A stretch of DNA of 64,000 bases, taken from Candidatus Kapaibacterium sp. (GTDB taxonomy: Bacteria; Bacteroidota; Ignavibacteria; Kapaibacteriales; UBA4661). Location of the stretch: the NCBI GenBank assembly GCA_025455065.1, contig JALONG010000021.1:62001-126000 (forward strand). Direction: 5' to 3'. Position numbers and translations under genes: made by a program. Below the pieces are notes generated by a model that worked only from the letters and a program-made list of their open reading frames with translations, ran no database searches and had not been told where the DNA came from. Positions 26,301 to 37,100 of the stretch are shown here, in pieces (position 1 is the first letter of the stretch; the number at the start of each line of letters is the position of its first letter).

Positions 26301-28520
26301 ATGAAAAAACTTTCCCTTGCCGAATTTCCCCTCAAACCCCGCACACTTTTTCGCGCAATCCTTTTTGGTTTGGCGGGGATTGCCCTTTTTCTTGTCATCT
26401 TCAGCATTTACGTCCTTTCCGAAGGTTTGCCCTCGCTGGAAGAATTGGAAAACCCCAAGCCGGAACTCGCCACACGCATCCTTTCGGCGGACGGCGAGGT
26501 GATTGACGAGTTTTACCTCAAACGCCGAACGTATATGCCGTTTGACAGCATTCCCAAATCCTTCATCAACGGGCTTATTGCCACTGAAGACCGCGAATTT
26601 TACAACCATTGGGGCATTCACGCGGTGCGGATTGTCAAAGCGGTGGTGAAAAATATCCTGCGTGGACGGCTCAGTCAGGGCGCTTCGACAATTACGCAGC
26701 AGTTGGCGCGGAATCTTTACACCAACATCGGTTTGGAACGCACTTTGAGCCGAAAAATCCGTGAGGCAGTGACCGCGATTCAGATTGAGCGTACCTACAC
26801 AAAAAACGAAATTTTGGAACTGTACATCAACACCGTTTACTTCGGGCGCGGCGCACACGGCTTGCAGGTTGCCGCCGAGATGTATTTCAACAAATCCCCA
26901 CAAGAACTCAGTTTGCCTGAATCCGCATTTTTGGTGGGCATTTTGCAGCGTCCGGCGCTCCATGAAAATTTGAAATACTACCAAGCCTCAATGAACCGCC
27001 GCAACGTGGTATTGTATTCGATGATGGAGGAAGGTTTTATCAGCGACGCGCAGTACAACAGCTTCAAAGGAACGCCCATTGTGCTGACGCAACCCGAAGA
27101 AGCCACCATTGAACGGAGCATTGCACCACATTTTGTGGAAATGATTCGTCAGCAACTCACCCGCGAAGACAATAAAGCATTAGCCGTAGTGCGGCGTTTC
27201 GACCTTTTCCGTGACGGCTTGGTGATTTACACCACCCTCAACGCACGGATGCAAGGCTACGCCAACCAAGCCACCGAAGACCATTTGAAGCAGTTTCAGA
27301 AGGATTTTCTGCGCTCGTGGCGCTGGGAAGGCAAAGAAAGTTTGCTCAATGAACTCGTAGAAAAAGCCGTGAAAAATCGCCCCAGCTACCTTGCGGCAAG
27401 TCCCGCAGACCGCAAAACCATCATGGCAAAACTCAAGAAAAATGCTGAGTTTGTGGATTCCGTCAAACAAGAAGCCACAAGGATTCAAGTTGGTTTTTCC
27501 GCGATTGAAGCCGGCACGGGCGAAATCCGTGCGATGGTCGGGTCGTCTATTTTCGGCAAACAATCCCGCTACACCCTCAACCGCGTCACACAAATTCACC
27601 GTCAGCCCGGCTCGTCCTTCAAACCCTTTGTGTATGCTTCTGCGCTCGACAAAGGGCTTTCGCCCTACTCCAGTGTGGAAAGCGGTTGGTTATCGCACAA
27701 ACTCCCGACGGGCAAAACATGGGATGTTGTCGGCAGCAAAACGGGCGGTCCGATGTCCTTGGCAACAGCACTAAAATTCTCCATTAACACCGTCGCTGCG
27801 CGGCTTATCATTGATTTCACCACACCAAACGAAGTTATCCGCCTTGCCAAGCGATGCGGCATCAAATCAGGGCTTATGGCAGTACCGTCGCTGGCGCTGG
27901 GTTCGGGCGAAGTCTCTCCAATGGAGATGATTTCTGCCTTCACGGTTTTTCCCAACGAAGGGATGTCGGTTGAACCCTACGCGATTGAGCGCATCGAAGA
28001 CCGCTTTGGCAATGTTCTTTACGACCACGCAAAACAAGGCTTAACCATCAGCGACGCGATGAATCCTCGCGTTGCAAAGCAGATGACAGGCATGATGCGG
28101 AATGTGGTCAATGGCGGCACGGCTTCGCGGGTGCGGAATTGGTTTCCTTACGAAGCAGCCGGAAAAACGGGTACAACCAACGATTTCGCCGATGCGTGGT
28201 TTGTAGGCTTCACGCCGCAACTTGTCGCGGGAGTGTGGACAGGTTTCGACGACCAGCGCGTGAAATTTACAGGGTGGTATGGGCAAGGCGGTAGCGCAGC
28301 AGCGCCAATTTGGGGACGATTTATGCAAAAAGTCTATAAAGACCCGCTTTTGCAATACGACTCCAAGCGCCGTTTCAAAGGCGTGGAAAATATCGGTGCA
28401 GGAAGCATGAGTCAAGAAGGAGAAGAAGGTGAGTTGGAAGGCGGTGTACCACTTGAAAATGTTGCCCCCTCAAGTCCCCCGCCGGATTCAACGAAAACAC
28501 CGGAGCGCCCGAAGCCCTGA
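26301..28520 (+). CDS. mrcA: Penicillin-binding protein 1A (bifunctional glycosyltransferase/transpeptidase)
   Basis: This 739-residue inner-membrane protein builds peptidoglycan. One N-terminal membrane helix (~17-37) is followed by the GT51 glycosyltransferase domain with the catalytic Glu in ATEDREFYNHWG (~93-104) and GASTITQQLARN. The transpeptidase domain has SxxK in GSSFKPF (~436), SxN in FSINTVAAR (~494) and KTGTTND (~618). The C-terminal tail is Gly/Glu/Pro-rich (EGELEGG ... PPDSTKTPERP). All catalytic motifs are intact. The 214-base upstream gap separates it from the HNH gene and shows no clear feature. Confidence 0.93.
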   Translation: MKKLSLAEFPLKPRTLFRAILFGLAGIALFLVIFSIYVLSEGLPSLEELENPKPELATRILSADGEVIDEFYLKRRTYMPFDSIPKSFINGLIATEDREFYNHWGIHAVRIVKAVVKNILRGRLSQGASTITQQLARNLYTNIGLERTLSRKIREAVTAIQIERTYTKNEILELYINTVYFGRGAHGLQVAAEMYFNKSPQELSLPESAFLVGILQRPALHENLKYYQASMNRRNVVLYSMMEEGFISDAQYNSFKGTPIVLTQPEEATIERSIAPHFVEMIRQQLTREDNKALAVVRRFDLFRDGLVIYTTLNARMQGYANQATEDHLKQFQKDFLRSWRWEGKESLLNELVEKAVKNRPSYLAASPADRKTIMAKLKKNAEFVDSVKQEATRIQVGFSAIEAGTGEIRAMVGSSIFGKQSRYTLNRVTQIHRQPGSSFKPFVYASALDKGLSPYSSVESGWLSHKLPTGKTWDVVGSKTGGPMSLATALKFSINTVAARLIIDFTTPNEVIRLAKRCGIKSGLMAVPSLALGSGEVSPMEMISAFTVFPNEGMSVEPYAIERIEDRFGNVLYDHAKQGLTISDAMNPRVAKQMTGMMRNVVNGGTASRVRNWFPYEAAGKTGTTNDFADAWFVGFTPQLVAGVWTGFDDQRVKFTGWYGQGGSAAAPIWGRFMQKVYKDPLLQYDSKRRFKGVENIGAGSMSQEGEEGELEGGVPLENVAPSSPPPDSTKTPERPKP

Positions 28521-28601
28521 CGATGCGCCACAAAAATTTTGTCGTGCCGGGTAATACCAATTTGAGTTGATAACTGTGCAAAAAAAAATCCGGCTTCAGT
28601 G

Positions 28602-28623
28602 GCACGGACATTCTTGTCTGTGC
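28602..28623. repeat. Short palindromic repeat (copy of gcac-r-gacattcttgtctgtgc family)
   Basis: The sequence from gcacgga to tctgtgc is a near-perfect palindrome. It matches the arms of the inverted-repeat element at 59424-59553, so it is a dispersed repeat family with at least three copies in the window. Confidence 0.6.
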
Positions 28624-28638
28624 GAGTATTTATGCTGC

Positions 28639-28720
28639 TTCCAGAGAAAAGTATTGAAAAAATAATGCACAATCCTCAATTCCAGAGAAAAGTATTGAAA
28701 AAATAATGCACAATCCTCAA
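28639..28720 (+). repeat. Perfect 41-bp tandem duplication
   Basis: Two identical 41-base copies (28639-28679 and 28680-28720) begin ttccagagaaaagtattg and end gcacaatcctcaa. They abut without spacer, which indicates a recent duplication. Confidence 0.95.
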
Positions 28721-28742
28721 CGTAAATTGGTATAATGTAACG

Positions 28743-28847
28743 CCGGATAACCCGTTCTACGCCTACGAAGGCGTAGGACGGGGAGTAAAAAAAACCGTCC
28801 TACCGCTTCGCCACGTCTTCGGGGCGGCGGTAGAACGGGTTACCCGG
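28743..28847. repeat. Large imperfect inverted repeat (~105 bp)
   Basis: An outer stem pairs ataacccgttctacgcc with ggcggtagaacgggttac. An inner stem pairs cgtaggacgg with ccgtcctaccg around an A-rich loop. The structure is GC-rich, lies just downstream of the E1 gene (minus strand) and could act as its terminator or be a REP/MITE-like element. Confidence 0.65.
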
Positions 28848-28867
28848 AAAAGTTCCGAACAAAAACC

Positions 28868-30973
28868 TCAAAACGCTATCAACCCCTTCAATCGCTCCGC
28901 AATAACGGCAACCGACGGCACAACGCCGTCAATCAAATGCGGGCTGTAGGGTATCGGGCAGTCTGCCGTTGAAAGCCGCATCACGGGCGCATCCAAGTGC
29001 GTAAAACATTCCTGCGCCACAAATGCCGCAATTTCCCCGCCAAATCCCGCCGTATGCGTGTCTTCGTGCAGCACCAAACAGCGTCCTGTTTTTCGCACCG
29101 ATGCAATAACGGCGTTTTTGTCCCAAGGAATGATGGTACGTAAATCCAACACTTCCACATTCCCGCCAAGTTCCTGTGCTGCTTCCAGCGCTCTATACAC
29201 CATTTCGCCCCATGTTACAATCGTTGCTTTTTCGCCGCTTGCCACCACATTCGCCACACCAAACGGGAGCGAAAACCCGCTATCAAGCGGATATGCGGCT
29301 CTGCCTTGTGCGGTGTCCAGCAACGCGCGGTGTTCCAAAAAAAACGTCGGGTCATCGCCCCTGAGCGCCGTTCTGAGCAGCCCCGCAGCGTCTCGCGCAT
29401 TGGAGGGAAACGCAATCCGCCAACCAACCGAATGCGCAAACACCGCTTCGCCGCTGACGCTGTGCCAAGGGTCGCCCGTGCGCTTGCCGTAGCCCACGGG
29501 AATCCGCACCACCATTGGCGCGGCGTAATCCCCATTAGTGCGCCAGCGCAACGTTCCACAATCGTTCAACTGCTCCGTTGCGGGGTCGGCATATTTGCGG
29601 AATTGTATCTCCGGCACCGGAACCAAGCCCGCAAGCGCCATGCCGACTGCTCGCCCGATGATGCCCTCTTCCGAAAGCGACGTGTCGAACACGCGCTGAA
29701 CGCCGTATTTACGCTGCAAATCCACCGTTGCACCATGCACCCCGCCCTTCACGCCGACATCCTCCCCAAAAACCACCAAACGGTTGTTCGTTTCCAATTC
29801 TTCATCCAAAACCCGTTTGACGGCTTCAATCAAATTCACACGCGGCTCCGGCTGAGAGGAATCACCTTGTGAAGAATTTGCGGAATTTGCCCTTTGCAAG
29901 GCTTCTGCTGCGTTTTTTTGCTCAACCCCTGAACTTATACCCTCTGCTCTCATTCCGCCGCGCAGAGGCGTTTTACCGTCGAAAAATGCGTAACGCTGTG
30001 CATCAGTAGGATTCGGGTCAGCGTCGGCGAGCGCTTGCGCGAGTTCTTCCCTCACGCGGCGCTCCACATCTTGCTCCAACGCCGCCCACTCGGTTTTGGA
30101 GAGTATCTTCTTTTTCGCTAAAAACGCCTGCAATTTCGGCAAGGGGTCGCGTGATTCCTCGCTTTGGCGCTCTTCGGGCGATTTGTAGGATTGATTGTCC
30201 GCGCCCGAATGACCACATAGACGCGGCACGGTCAATCGCAACAGCACAGGTTTTTTGCGCTTCCGCACCGATTCCAGTGCTTGTTCTGCTAACTTTACTG
30301 TTTCTTCGGGATTCGTCCCGTCACCGTCCAGCACGAGTAAATTGCCGAAACTTGCCAAATTCGCCGCGATGTTCCGCCCGGGCGTTTGATAGACCGACGG
30401 CACGGAAATGCCATAGCCATTGTCTTCCACACAAAAAATCATCGGTAAATTTTGCGTCGTCGCTATCACGAGTGCCGCCCAAAAGCCGCTTGTCGCCGTT
30501 GCGCCTTCGCCCGAAAATGCCACCGCACACGCTCCTTTCCACGCGGTTTCCTTCATTACTTCCGCCCGGTACACCGCCGCTTGCGCCCAGCCCACAGCAG
30601 GGGTGAATTGCGCACCCACATCGCCGCTTGCGGGCAAGACCGCCAAACCGTGCTTTCCTGCGGGGAGATGATGCACCACACCAATATCACGCCCTGCGCT
30701 GCGCCCTGTGGCTTTGCCAAGCGGTCCCGCAAATGCCTGACGAATACTCATCCCCGCGCCCACGACAAAAGGACGGGAGCGGTAGTAAACCGTTGCGCCG
30801 TCGTGCGGGTGATTCAGCAACGCGGAAAATACCGCCTGTGGGAGTTCATGCCCTTTGGCGGAAAATTGATACGTGATTTTTCCTGCCGGAACAAGTTCTG
30901 TTTCTTCTATCGTGTCAATCCGCCGCGAAACAAGCGCTGTTTCGGCGACGTGCAGCCATTGGTGGTTGGTCAT
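28868..30973 (-). CDS. Fused alpha-beta E1 component of branched-chain 2-oxoacid (or pyruvate-like) dehydrogenase
   Basis: The protein has 701 residues. The N-terminal ~340 residues are the thiamine-diphosphate-dependent E1 alpha subunit, with the TPP motif starting GEGATATSGFW and ending in EDNGYGIS at ~154-190. A variable Ser/Gln/Glu-rich linker (~340-385) joins it to the E1 beta subunit (~385-701; GEDVGVKGGVHGAT, FDTSLSEEGIIG, LHEDTHTAGFGGEIA). The enzyme decarboxylates a 2-oxoacid and hands the acyl group to an E2 lipoyl protein. No E2 or E3 gene is in the window. Fused E1 proteins of this length are common in Bacteroidota and usually annotated as 2-oxoisovalerate dehydrogenase; the substrate is not certain from motifs alone. 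The start ATG at 30973 agrees with the family. Confidence 0.88.
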   Translation of the reverse strand: MTNHQWLHVAETALVSRRIDTIEETELVPAGKITYQFSAKGHELPQAVFSALLNHPHDGATVYYRSRPFVVGAGMSIRQAFAGPLGKATGRSAGRDIGVVHHLPAGKHGLAVLPASGDVGAQFTPAVGWAQAAVYRAEVMKETAWKGACAVAFSGEGATATSGFWAALVIATTQNLPMIFCVEDNGYGISVPSVYQTPGRNIAANLASFGNLLVLDGDGTNPEETVKLAEQALESVRKRKKPVLLRLTVPRLCGHSGADNQSYKSPEERQSEESRDPLPKLQAFLAKKKILSKTEWAALEQDVERRVREELAQALADADPNPTDAQRYAFFDGKTPLRGGMRAEGISSGVEQKNAAEALQRANSANSSQGDSSQPEPRVNLIEAVKRVLDEELETNNRLVVFGEDVGVKGGVHGATVDLQRKYGVQRVFDTSLSEEGIIGRAVGMALAGLVPVPEIQFRKYADPATEQLNDCGTLRWRTNGDYAAPMVVRIPVGYGKRTGDPWHSVSGEAVFAHSVGWRIAFPSNARDAAGLLRTALRGDDPTFFLEHRALLDTAQGRAAYPLDSGFSLPFGVANVVASGEKATIVTWGEMVYRALEAAQELGGNVEVLDLRTIIPWDKNAVIASVRKTGRCLVLHEDTHTAGFGGEIAAFVAQECFTHLDAPVMRLSTADCPIPYSPHLIDGVVPSVAVIAERLKGLIAF

Positions 30974-31066
30974 GGGAAATAACGAAGAAATGTATGAAGT
31001 ATAAATGATGAACTATGAAAGAACGGCACAAAAATACGCTCTTAGCGAAAACCTTGCTACAAAAAA

Positions 31067-31098
31067 AACGCCGCCCGTTCCGAAGAACGAGCGGCGTT
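31067..31098 (-). terminator. Strong Rho-independent terminator of the 3082-aa surface protein gene
   Basis: A 14-base stem (aacgccgcccgttc / gaacgagcggcgtt, one mismatch) with a cgaa tetraloop lies 71 bases past the stop codon. On the minus strand it is followed by eight T. Confidence 0.85.
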
Positions 31099-31168
31099 TG
31101 TTTGAAATACCGTCTAATTGAGCGACCAAGCGAGGCAAAGCCTCAGCAAAGCCTCACTTGCTTACCAA

Positions 31169-34100
31169 TTAGTTCTTAACAATTTTCTCAACCGAGCGGC
31201 GAGCGCCGTCGGTGATTTCAACCATATACGCGCCAGTCGGCAAGTTGCCAATGTTGAGGTTGCGGCTGAAGAATCCAGCTGCTGCATTATGCTCCTCAAC
31301 AATCACACGCTGACCGAGCGAGTTTGTTACCGTGATAACAACTTTCGCTGCACGCTCAATGTTCGCGTTCACTGTTACCAACTCTACAACGGGGTTCGGA
31401 TAAACACGAACACCTGCGAGAGGTTCAGAAGAAACGCTTGAACGACGGAACGTGTAAAGCTGAGTAGCTGACTGACCGTCAGGATTGGTTACTACCAACG
31501 TGTAAGTGCCTTCAGCCAAAGTGGTCGGAACACCTACCACGATTTGCCCAGCATTTACTGATACAACCGTCAATGGTGTATTACCAAGTGATACACGTGC
31601 GCCTGTTACAAAACCGCTACCAAGAATGGTAAGGTTGTTTTCAACACCTGTAACACGTGTGATCGCCGGAGCAGGTGTTGTCGAGTTCGGGTTGATGGTG
31701 AGCATCAAAGCGTTCGACGAAACACCGGACGGATTCACAACTTGAACAGCGTACACAGTCGGTGTAAGACCAGTTGAGTTAAGCGTACCCGGAACAGTCG
31801 CGGTGAGGCGAGTGTCGCTGGTGCTTGTAACCGTAACAGCCTGACCACCAACAAACACGCGCGGTGCGCCTGCAAAACCGGTACCGTTAATGGTAATGGT
31901 GAATGCAGAACCTGTAGCAGTTGTTGTGCTCGGTGTAAGACCAATACCGGGGCGGGTATCCAAGCTAACTGCACCCGGAGCGCCTGTCGAGATCGGCAAG
32001 CGATAACCAATGGACTGACCGTCAGGGTTAGTAACGGTGAGAACAGCGAGGTCAGGGTTTACGAGCAATGCAGCCGGAATGGTAACAGTAATCACGGAAT
32101 CACCCATGAGAACAGCACCGGAAAGCGGCTGACCGCTAAAGGTCACCGAAGCACCCGGGATGAGGAAGCGACCACGAATGGTAACGACTACATCGGGTGA
32201 ACCCGGCGGAACGATAGGCGGATTAACGCTGGTAATAACCGGACGCGGAAGAGCGTTCACTTGGAACGGCAAGGAAGCGGTTTGACCATTGATGTTGGTA
32301 ACGGTGAGGTTACCTGTTTGAACACCAACAGGAGCTTCTACGCGAGCCGTAAGCGTACCGTCAGCATTTTGAGTTACACCCAAAACGCGGAGGCGTGCTG
32401 TACCCAAGGTGAAAGCAGATTGAGCCGAGAAGTTGCTACCGCGAACTTCGATGGCAAACGGATTCAAGTTTCCGGTCGTTGAAGACGGTGAGAGACTGTT
32501 AAGTGCAATCGCCGGAGCAACGATGATGGTAACGTTTGTTGAAACAGGCAAGCGCTCGACACTTGTAATGGTGAGTTGCAAGGTGCCGGGGTTGCGGACA
32601 ACTTCAGCCGGTACATTGACCGTGATAGAAGTCTGCGAGCTTGCCGTCGGAACCAATGTTGCTGTCAAACCATTACCAACTGCCACAACGCGCGGTGTGT
32701 TTGTACCGAAAGCCGCACCGGTGATTGTGGTGATAACATCACCAATACCTGCCGGAACCGGACTCGGGAGTACACGGAAGATGGTCGGCTGTTGAGCAGG
32801 AGCGCCAAGCATCGTGAATGTGCCCAATGTGCTATTGCCACCCACTTGGGTAACAACAACATCACCGGAAACTGCGTTTGACGGAACAACAACAACCAAC
32901 GTATCAGCAACACCTGCGGAAGAACCTGCACGAAGCGTAATGTTCGCGGCAGGAACGTTCACACCACCCAAGCTAACTGCTGCACCCGAAACAAAGCGGT
33001 TACCGATAATACGAATCGTATTACCCGAAGACTGCGCTGTCGGAGTGAAGGACAAGATAGCAGGACGCGGCTGCGAAGTAACAAGCACCGGAGTACCGTT
33101 CAAAGCCGTTGCTGATTGTGTCAGCGTTACAGCCGAGCGGAAGTAGTTTGCAAACGACGGGTCGGTAATAGCCGTAGCTGCCGGTGAGGAAACCGGAGTA
33201 GCCGGATATGCTGTTGTTACAGCGATAGTGCGGTTAAAGCCCGGACCTTCTTGCGTTGCAAGCCACGACGGAGCAATAGTAACGGAAGAACCTGCGACAA
33301 TGTTGTTTACTTGCGTAACGTTCCATTGTTGGTTCACGATAGACATACGGAGCGTTGTGCTACCGGTTGCCAATGCGGGAACCTGTGCAACTGCTGCCAA
33401 CGCACGGATACCGAAGGTAGCCGGCGTACCGTTATTGGTAATGGTTGCAGGAGTAAACGTTGTTGCACTCGGACCGATGAAGTAGCTGGAGCTACCAACA
33501 TTTGCCAAACGCAATTCGCCTGTACCGTTTGTGATAAAGAACTGTGTTGCGCTTTGGTTACGGATGGTTCCGTTTACCGTCATGTTATTAGCAGCAAGAA
33601 TAAGGTCATTACCGTTACCGGTAAAGTCGAATACACCGTTGTTACCGATGGTAAGCGGGTTGCTCAAAGTGAGTGTGCCACCCGGAACAGCAGGGCTGTT
33701 TGCACCTGCGGGCTGACCGAGGGACTGAGGATTGTTTACACCACCAAGACTCAATGTTGCTTGCAAGCCATTCTCAAAACCAGTACCATTGATGAAGCCG
33801 CCGTTGAAGCCAGCTCCGAGGTTAATGGTTGATGTAGCACCTGTACCTTGAATCCAAGCGTTGTTACCAACAGTAGGATTGAAGATATAAGAGTTTGCAC
33901 CTTGGTTGAGCAAGTTCAATGTTGAGTTAGCTTGAACGGTCAAATCACCACCTAAGAAAGGCAGATCCAACGCGCTGGTTGTACCGATTGTTACGGCAAC
34001 ACCATTGATGATACCATTGCCCTCAAAACGCAAGAGACCGGTAAATGCCGGAACACCAGCAACTGAAGCAGCACGAATGCTACCAATTACCGGAGTTGTC

Positions 34101-37100
34101 GCAGAAATTGCGTTACCTGCGTTGCGTGTACCTTGACCAATTGCAAGGACAGATTGCGTTGTACCAAAGCCTGTTGTACCTTGAATGTAACCACGGCTCA
34201 CCGGAGCAACCGTAGGAGCAGCCGTAAAGCCTTGGAGTACGCGCAAGGTTGAGCTAGCCGGAATGTGGATACCACCGCCCAAGTTGGTGAAGTTCAAATC
34301 TTGGTTGATGGTCAAGTTTGCCGGCGTTGTTGCCGAACCGCTTGCACCGCTCAAGGTCAAGAACGGACCACCGTTGATTTCGAGAAGTGCTGTTTGTGCA
34401 GCCGTCGGAACGGTTGGATTACCAAATGCATTCGGAACACCCGTTGCGCTACCCAATTGATTGACAGGCAAGATGCTGTTGTTGAACTCAGCACCAAGGC
34501 GAACAGTCGCTACACCAACAGCATTCGTCGGGTTTGCCAAGAGCAAGCCTGTTGAACCTACTGTGCGACGGAAGCTGTTTGCACCAACCTGATTCATCAC
34601 CAATGTGTGCGTTTCCGGAACGATAAAGTCGCCACCCATTTCCAACGCGCCTGTTGTGCGAGCGCCTGTGCCGTTACCAATGGTAAGCGTTACCGGAGCT
34701 GTGCCGAACAAGGTGGTTGTACCTGTGGAGGTGAAGATAGCACCCAAGAACGGTGAGTTGAAGAGCGCACGGCTTTGGTTAACACGTGCCGAAGTGCCAA
34801 TGTTGTTCGGCGCAGTTTCAAAGCCGGGATGCAAGATGACACGTGATGTTGAGTCAATACCTGCCAACAAGCCTGTTGCGACTGTTGCCGATGTGTTACC
34901 GATACCGCCTGTTAATGTGCGGAGGTCGAGCGTAGCGCCTGCTGCAACGGTGTACAATGATGTACCTGCTGCTGCTGCTGCGATAATACGACCAGTTGTA
35001 CCGGAACCATCACCCAAGCGCAGAAGACCTGTTTGGGTCATGTTGCTTTGGTAGATGATAGAACCTAAGTAGTTCTGCGCAAAGTTTGCACCCGGAACAA
35101 TACCACCATTGGCAAACGTAGCCGCGTCAGCCGGACCGAACGATACGATAGCATTTGTTACCGTAGCGCGAATTGCACCGATACCACTCAAAGCATTTGC
35201 ATGCTGGCTATTAATACCGACGCGCATTGCATTGTTCAAGACAATCTCTGCTGTCGTTGATGCAGTACCTGTACCACCAATAACCAAAGAGCCACCGTTG
35301 TTGAATGAAATGTAGTTAGCGTTCGACACCGATACCGAAGAGTTCGGAGTGATGATTGTACCGTAAACACCGATAGTGTTCCAATGCGAAGTCACAGGCA
35401 ATGTTGTTGCAGCAAGACCTGTTGCAGCAACTGTACCGGTGGTTGCTTTGTGCAATGGCAAGATACCCGCCAATGAACCCGTACCAAAGATCCAGCGTGA
35501 GTTACGACCATTTGCATTACCGCCTGTTTCACCTTTCGGGTAAATAGCACCGCCACCAGGCAATGTTTGTTCTACCGGAAGTGTGTTGTTGATGGTAAGT
35601 GTTGCTTCTGTACCTGTAACCGTACCGCCTGTTGAAGCAGCAAGGTACAATGTAGCACCGGAAACGTTCAAGAAACCGTTCGATGTACCAACACCACCGA
35701 GTGTCAAACCACCGTAGAGGTGATAACCCACTGTGCTTGCGCCAGGACCGGCAGCAATAGATTCTAAGGAAACACGACCATTGTAGGGGCTTGCAAAAAC
35801 TGCGCCCGGTACAACGTTACCGTTTGCACCGATAGCATTCGTGCCTGTGTGTGATTCTGCCAAGAAGCGAACAACGGCGTTACCGTCTGCACCTTGGATA
35901 GGACCTGTACCACGAAGCGCTTCTAATGATGTGTTATGAACACTCAGCGTAATACCGCTATTGATGTTAATCGGAGAGAATGCGTGCAAATAACCGTTTT
36001 GAGCGCCAGGAGTGTTACGAAGAGCGCTAGTCGGATCATTTGTAAGGCGCAAATCAGCACCAAGCGTAAATGCAGCTGAACCGGTTGTAACAATCAAACG
36101 ACCGATAAACGGATTTTGCAACTGAGCAGCAGGAACAATATTTGCCAACGCATTCGGACCCAAGATGATTGAGCCAAAGTTTGTCGTAGCAGAAATAATA
36201 CCTGTACCCGGCAATACCGCCGCAATCGGAGATGTATTGTTGATGGTCAAGCTACTGTTGTTACCAACTGGAACGAATGTCGGGCTGTTGGTCACACCTG
36301 CTGTACCGTCCAAACGACTGAGTTCCAAAATACCGTTTGCAGAGCCGGGAGCGCCGAGAACGATGTTACCAACAACCGAAGCTGTACCGCTCGTGTTGAA
36401 TACCAAACGACCAACAAACGGTGAAGTAATATTTGCAGCAGTGACGGTCATAGAGCGAGCAGCTACAACTTGCGGATTCGGAGCGCCACCTGTTCCAGGA
36501 TTCGGGGCACCGTGTGTACCGTTGAATTGCAAACGGGAATTATTGGTAGCACCTTGAATTTTACCCGCACCTTGCAATGCAAGACCTGTACCAGCGAATT
36601 GTGCTGTTGCTGTTGTACCAAGGCTGAGGGTAATACCGTCAGCAATGGTCAAAACACCATTACCCGATGAACCACCCAAGTCCAAAATACCGTAGTTAAG
36701 AGGTTTCACACCGGGCGCAGCAGCAGCAATATATGATGCTGCGAGCATCGTTAAATTGCTTGCCAAGCTAAGGTTACCGGAAGCAGGCAAACGTAAACGA
36801 CCGGAGAAACCGTATTGGTCACCAAATTGGGTACCTTGGATAGTACCGCCATTAAAGCCTGTACCCAAAAGAACCGTACCACCAGTGGTGAGGGTTGTTT
36901 CGTTACCAGCTGTAAAATACAATGCAGCCGTACCAACGGATGACTGAATAAAGCTACCGGTTGTTGAGGTAATCAACGAACCTGCACCCGTGTTATTCAA
37001 GACAAGAACGGGCAAACCGTTGCTACCAGTGTTAAGAATCGGAAGGTTTGCTGCCGTGACATACAACGGGCTAACAAGGCTCAATGAACCTGTCTGTCCG

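Larger units (their letters stand above)
28554..28733. repeat. Putative MITE-like element with ATACCAATTT terminal inverted repeats
   Basis: The ends ATACCAATTT (28554-28563) and AAATTGGTAT (28724-28733) are exact reverse complements and enclose about 180 bases of non-coding sequence. There is no transposase. Ten-base matching ends in AT-rich sequence could be chance, so the call is tentative. Confidence 0.35.
28521..28867. other. 347-base repeat-rich intergenic spacer between PBP1A and E1 genes
   Basis: No coding region was recognised. The spacer holds a ~180-base segment bounded by inverted ATACCAATTT ends (28554-28733). That segment contains a short palindrome (28602-28623) and a perfect 41-base tandem duplication (28639-28720). 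A large imperfect inverted repeat follows (28743-28847). The genes on either side converge, so parts of this structure may also end transcription. Confidence 0.7.

Noticed and set aside
26047-26304. 85-codon frame overlapping the HNH gene end and the PBP1A start
   Set aside because: It overlaps two well-supported genes and shows no protein family features.
28639-28720. Possible CRISPR array
   Set aside because: Two perfect copies without spacer or cas genes; a simple tandem duplication.
28554-28733. Insertion sequence with transposase
   Set aside because: Only about 180 bases and no coding sequence; at most a non-autonomous element.
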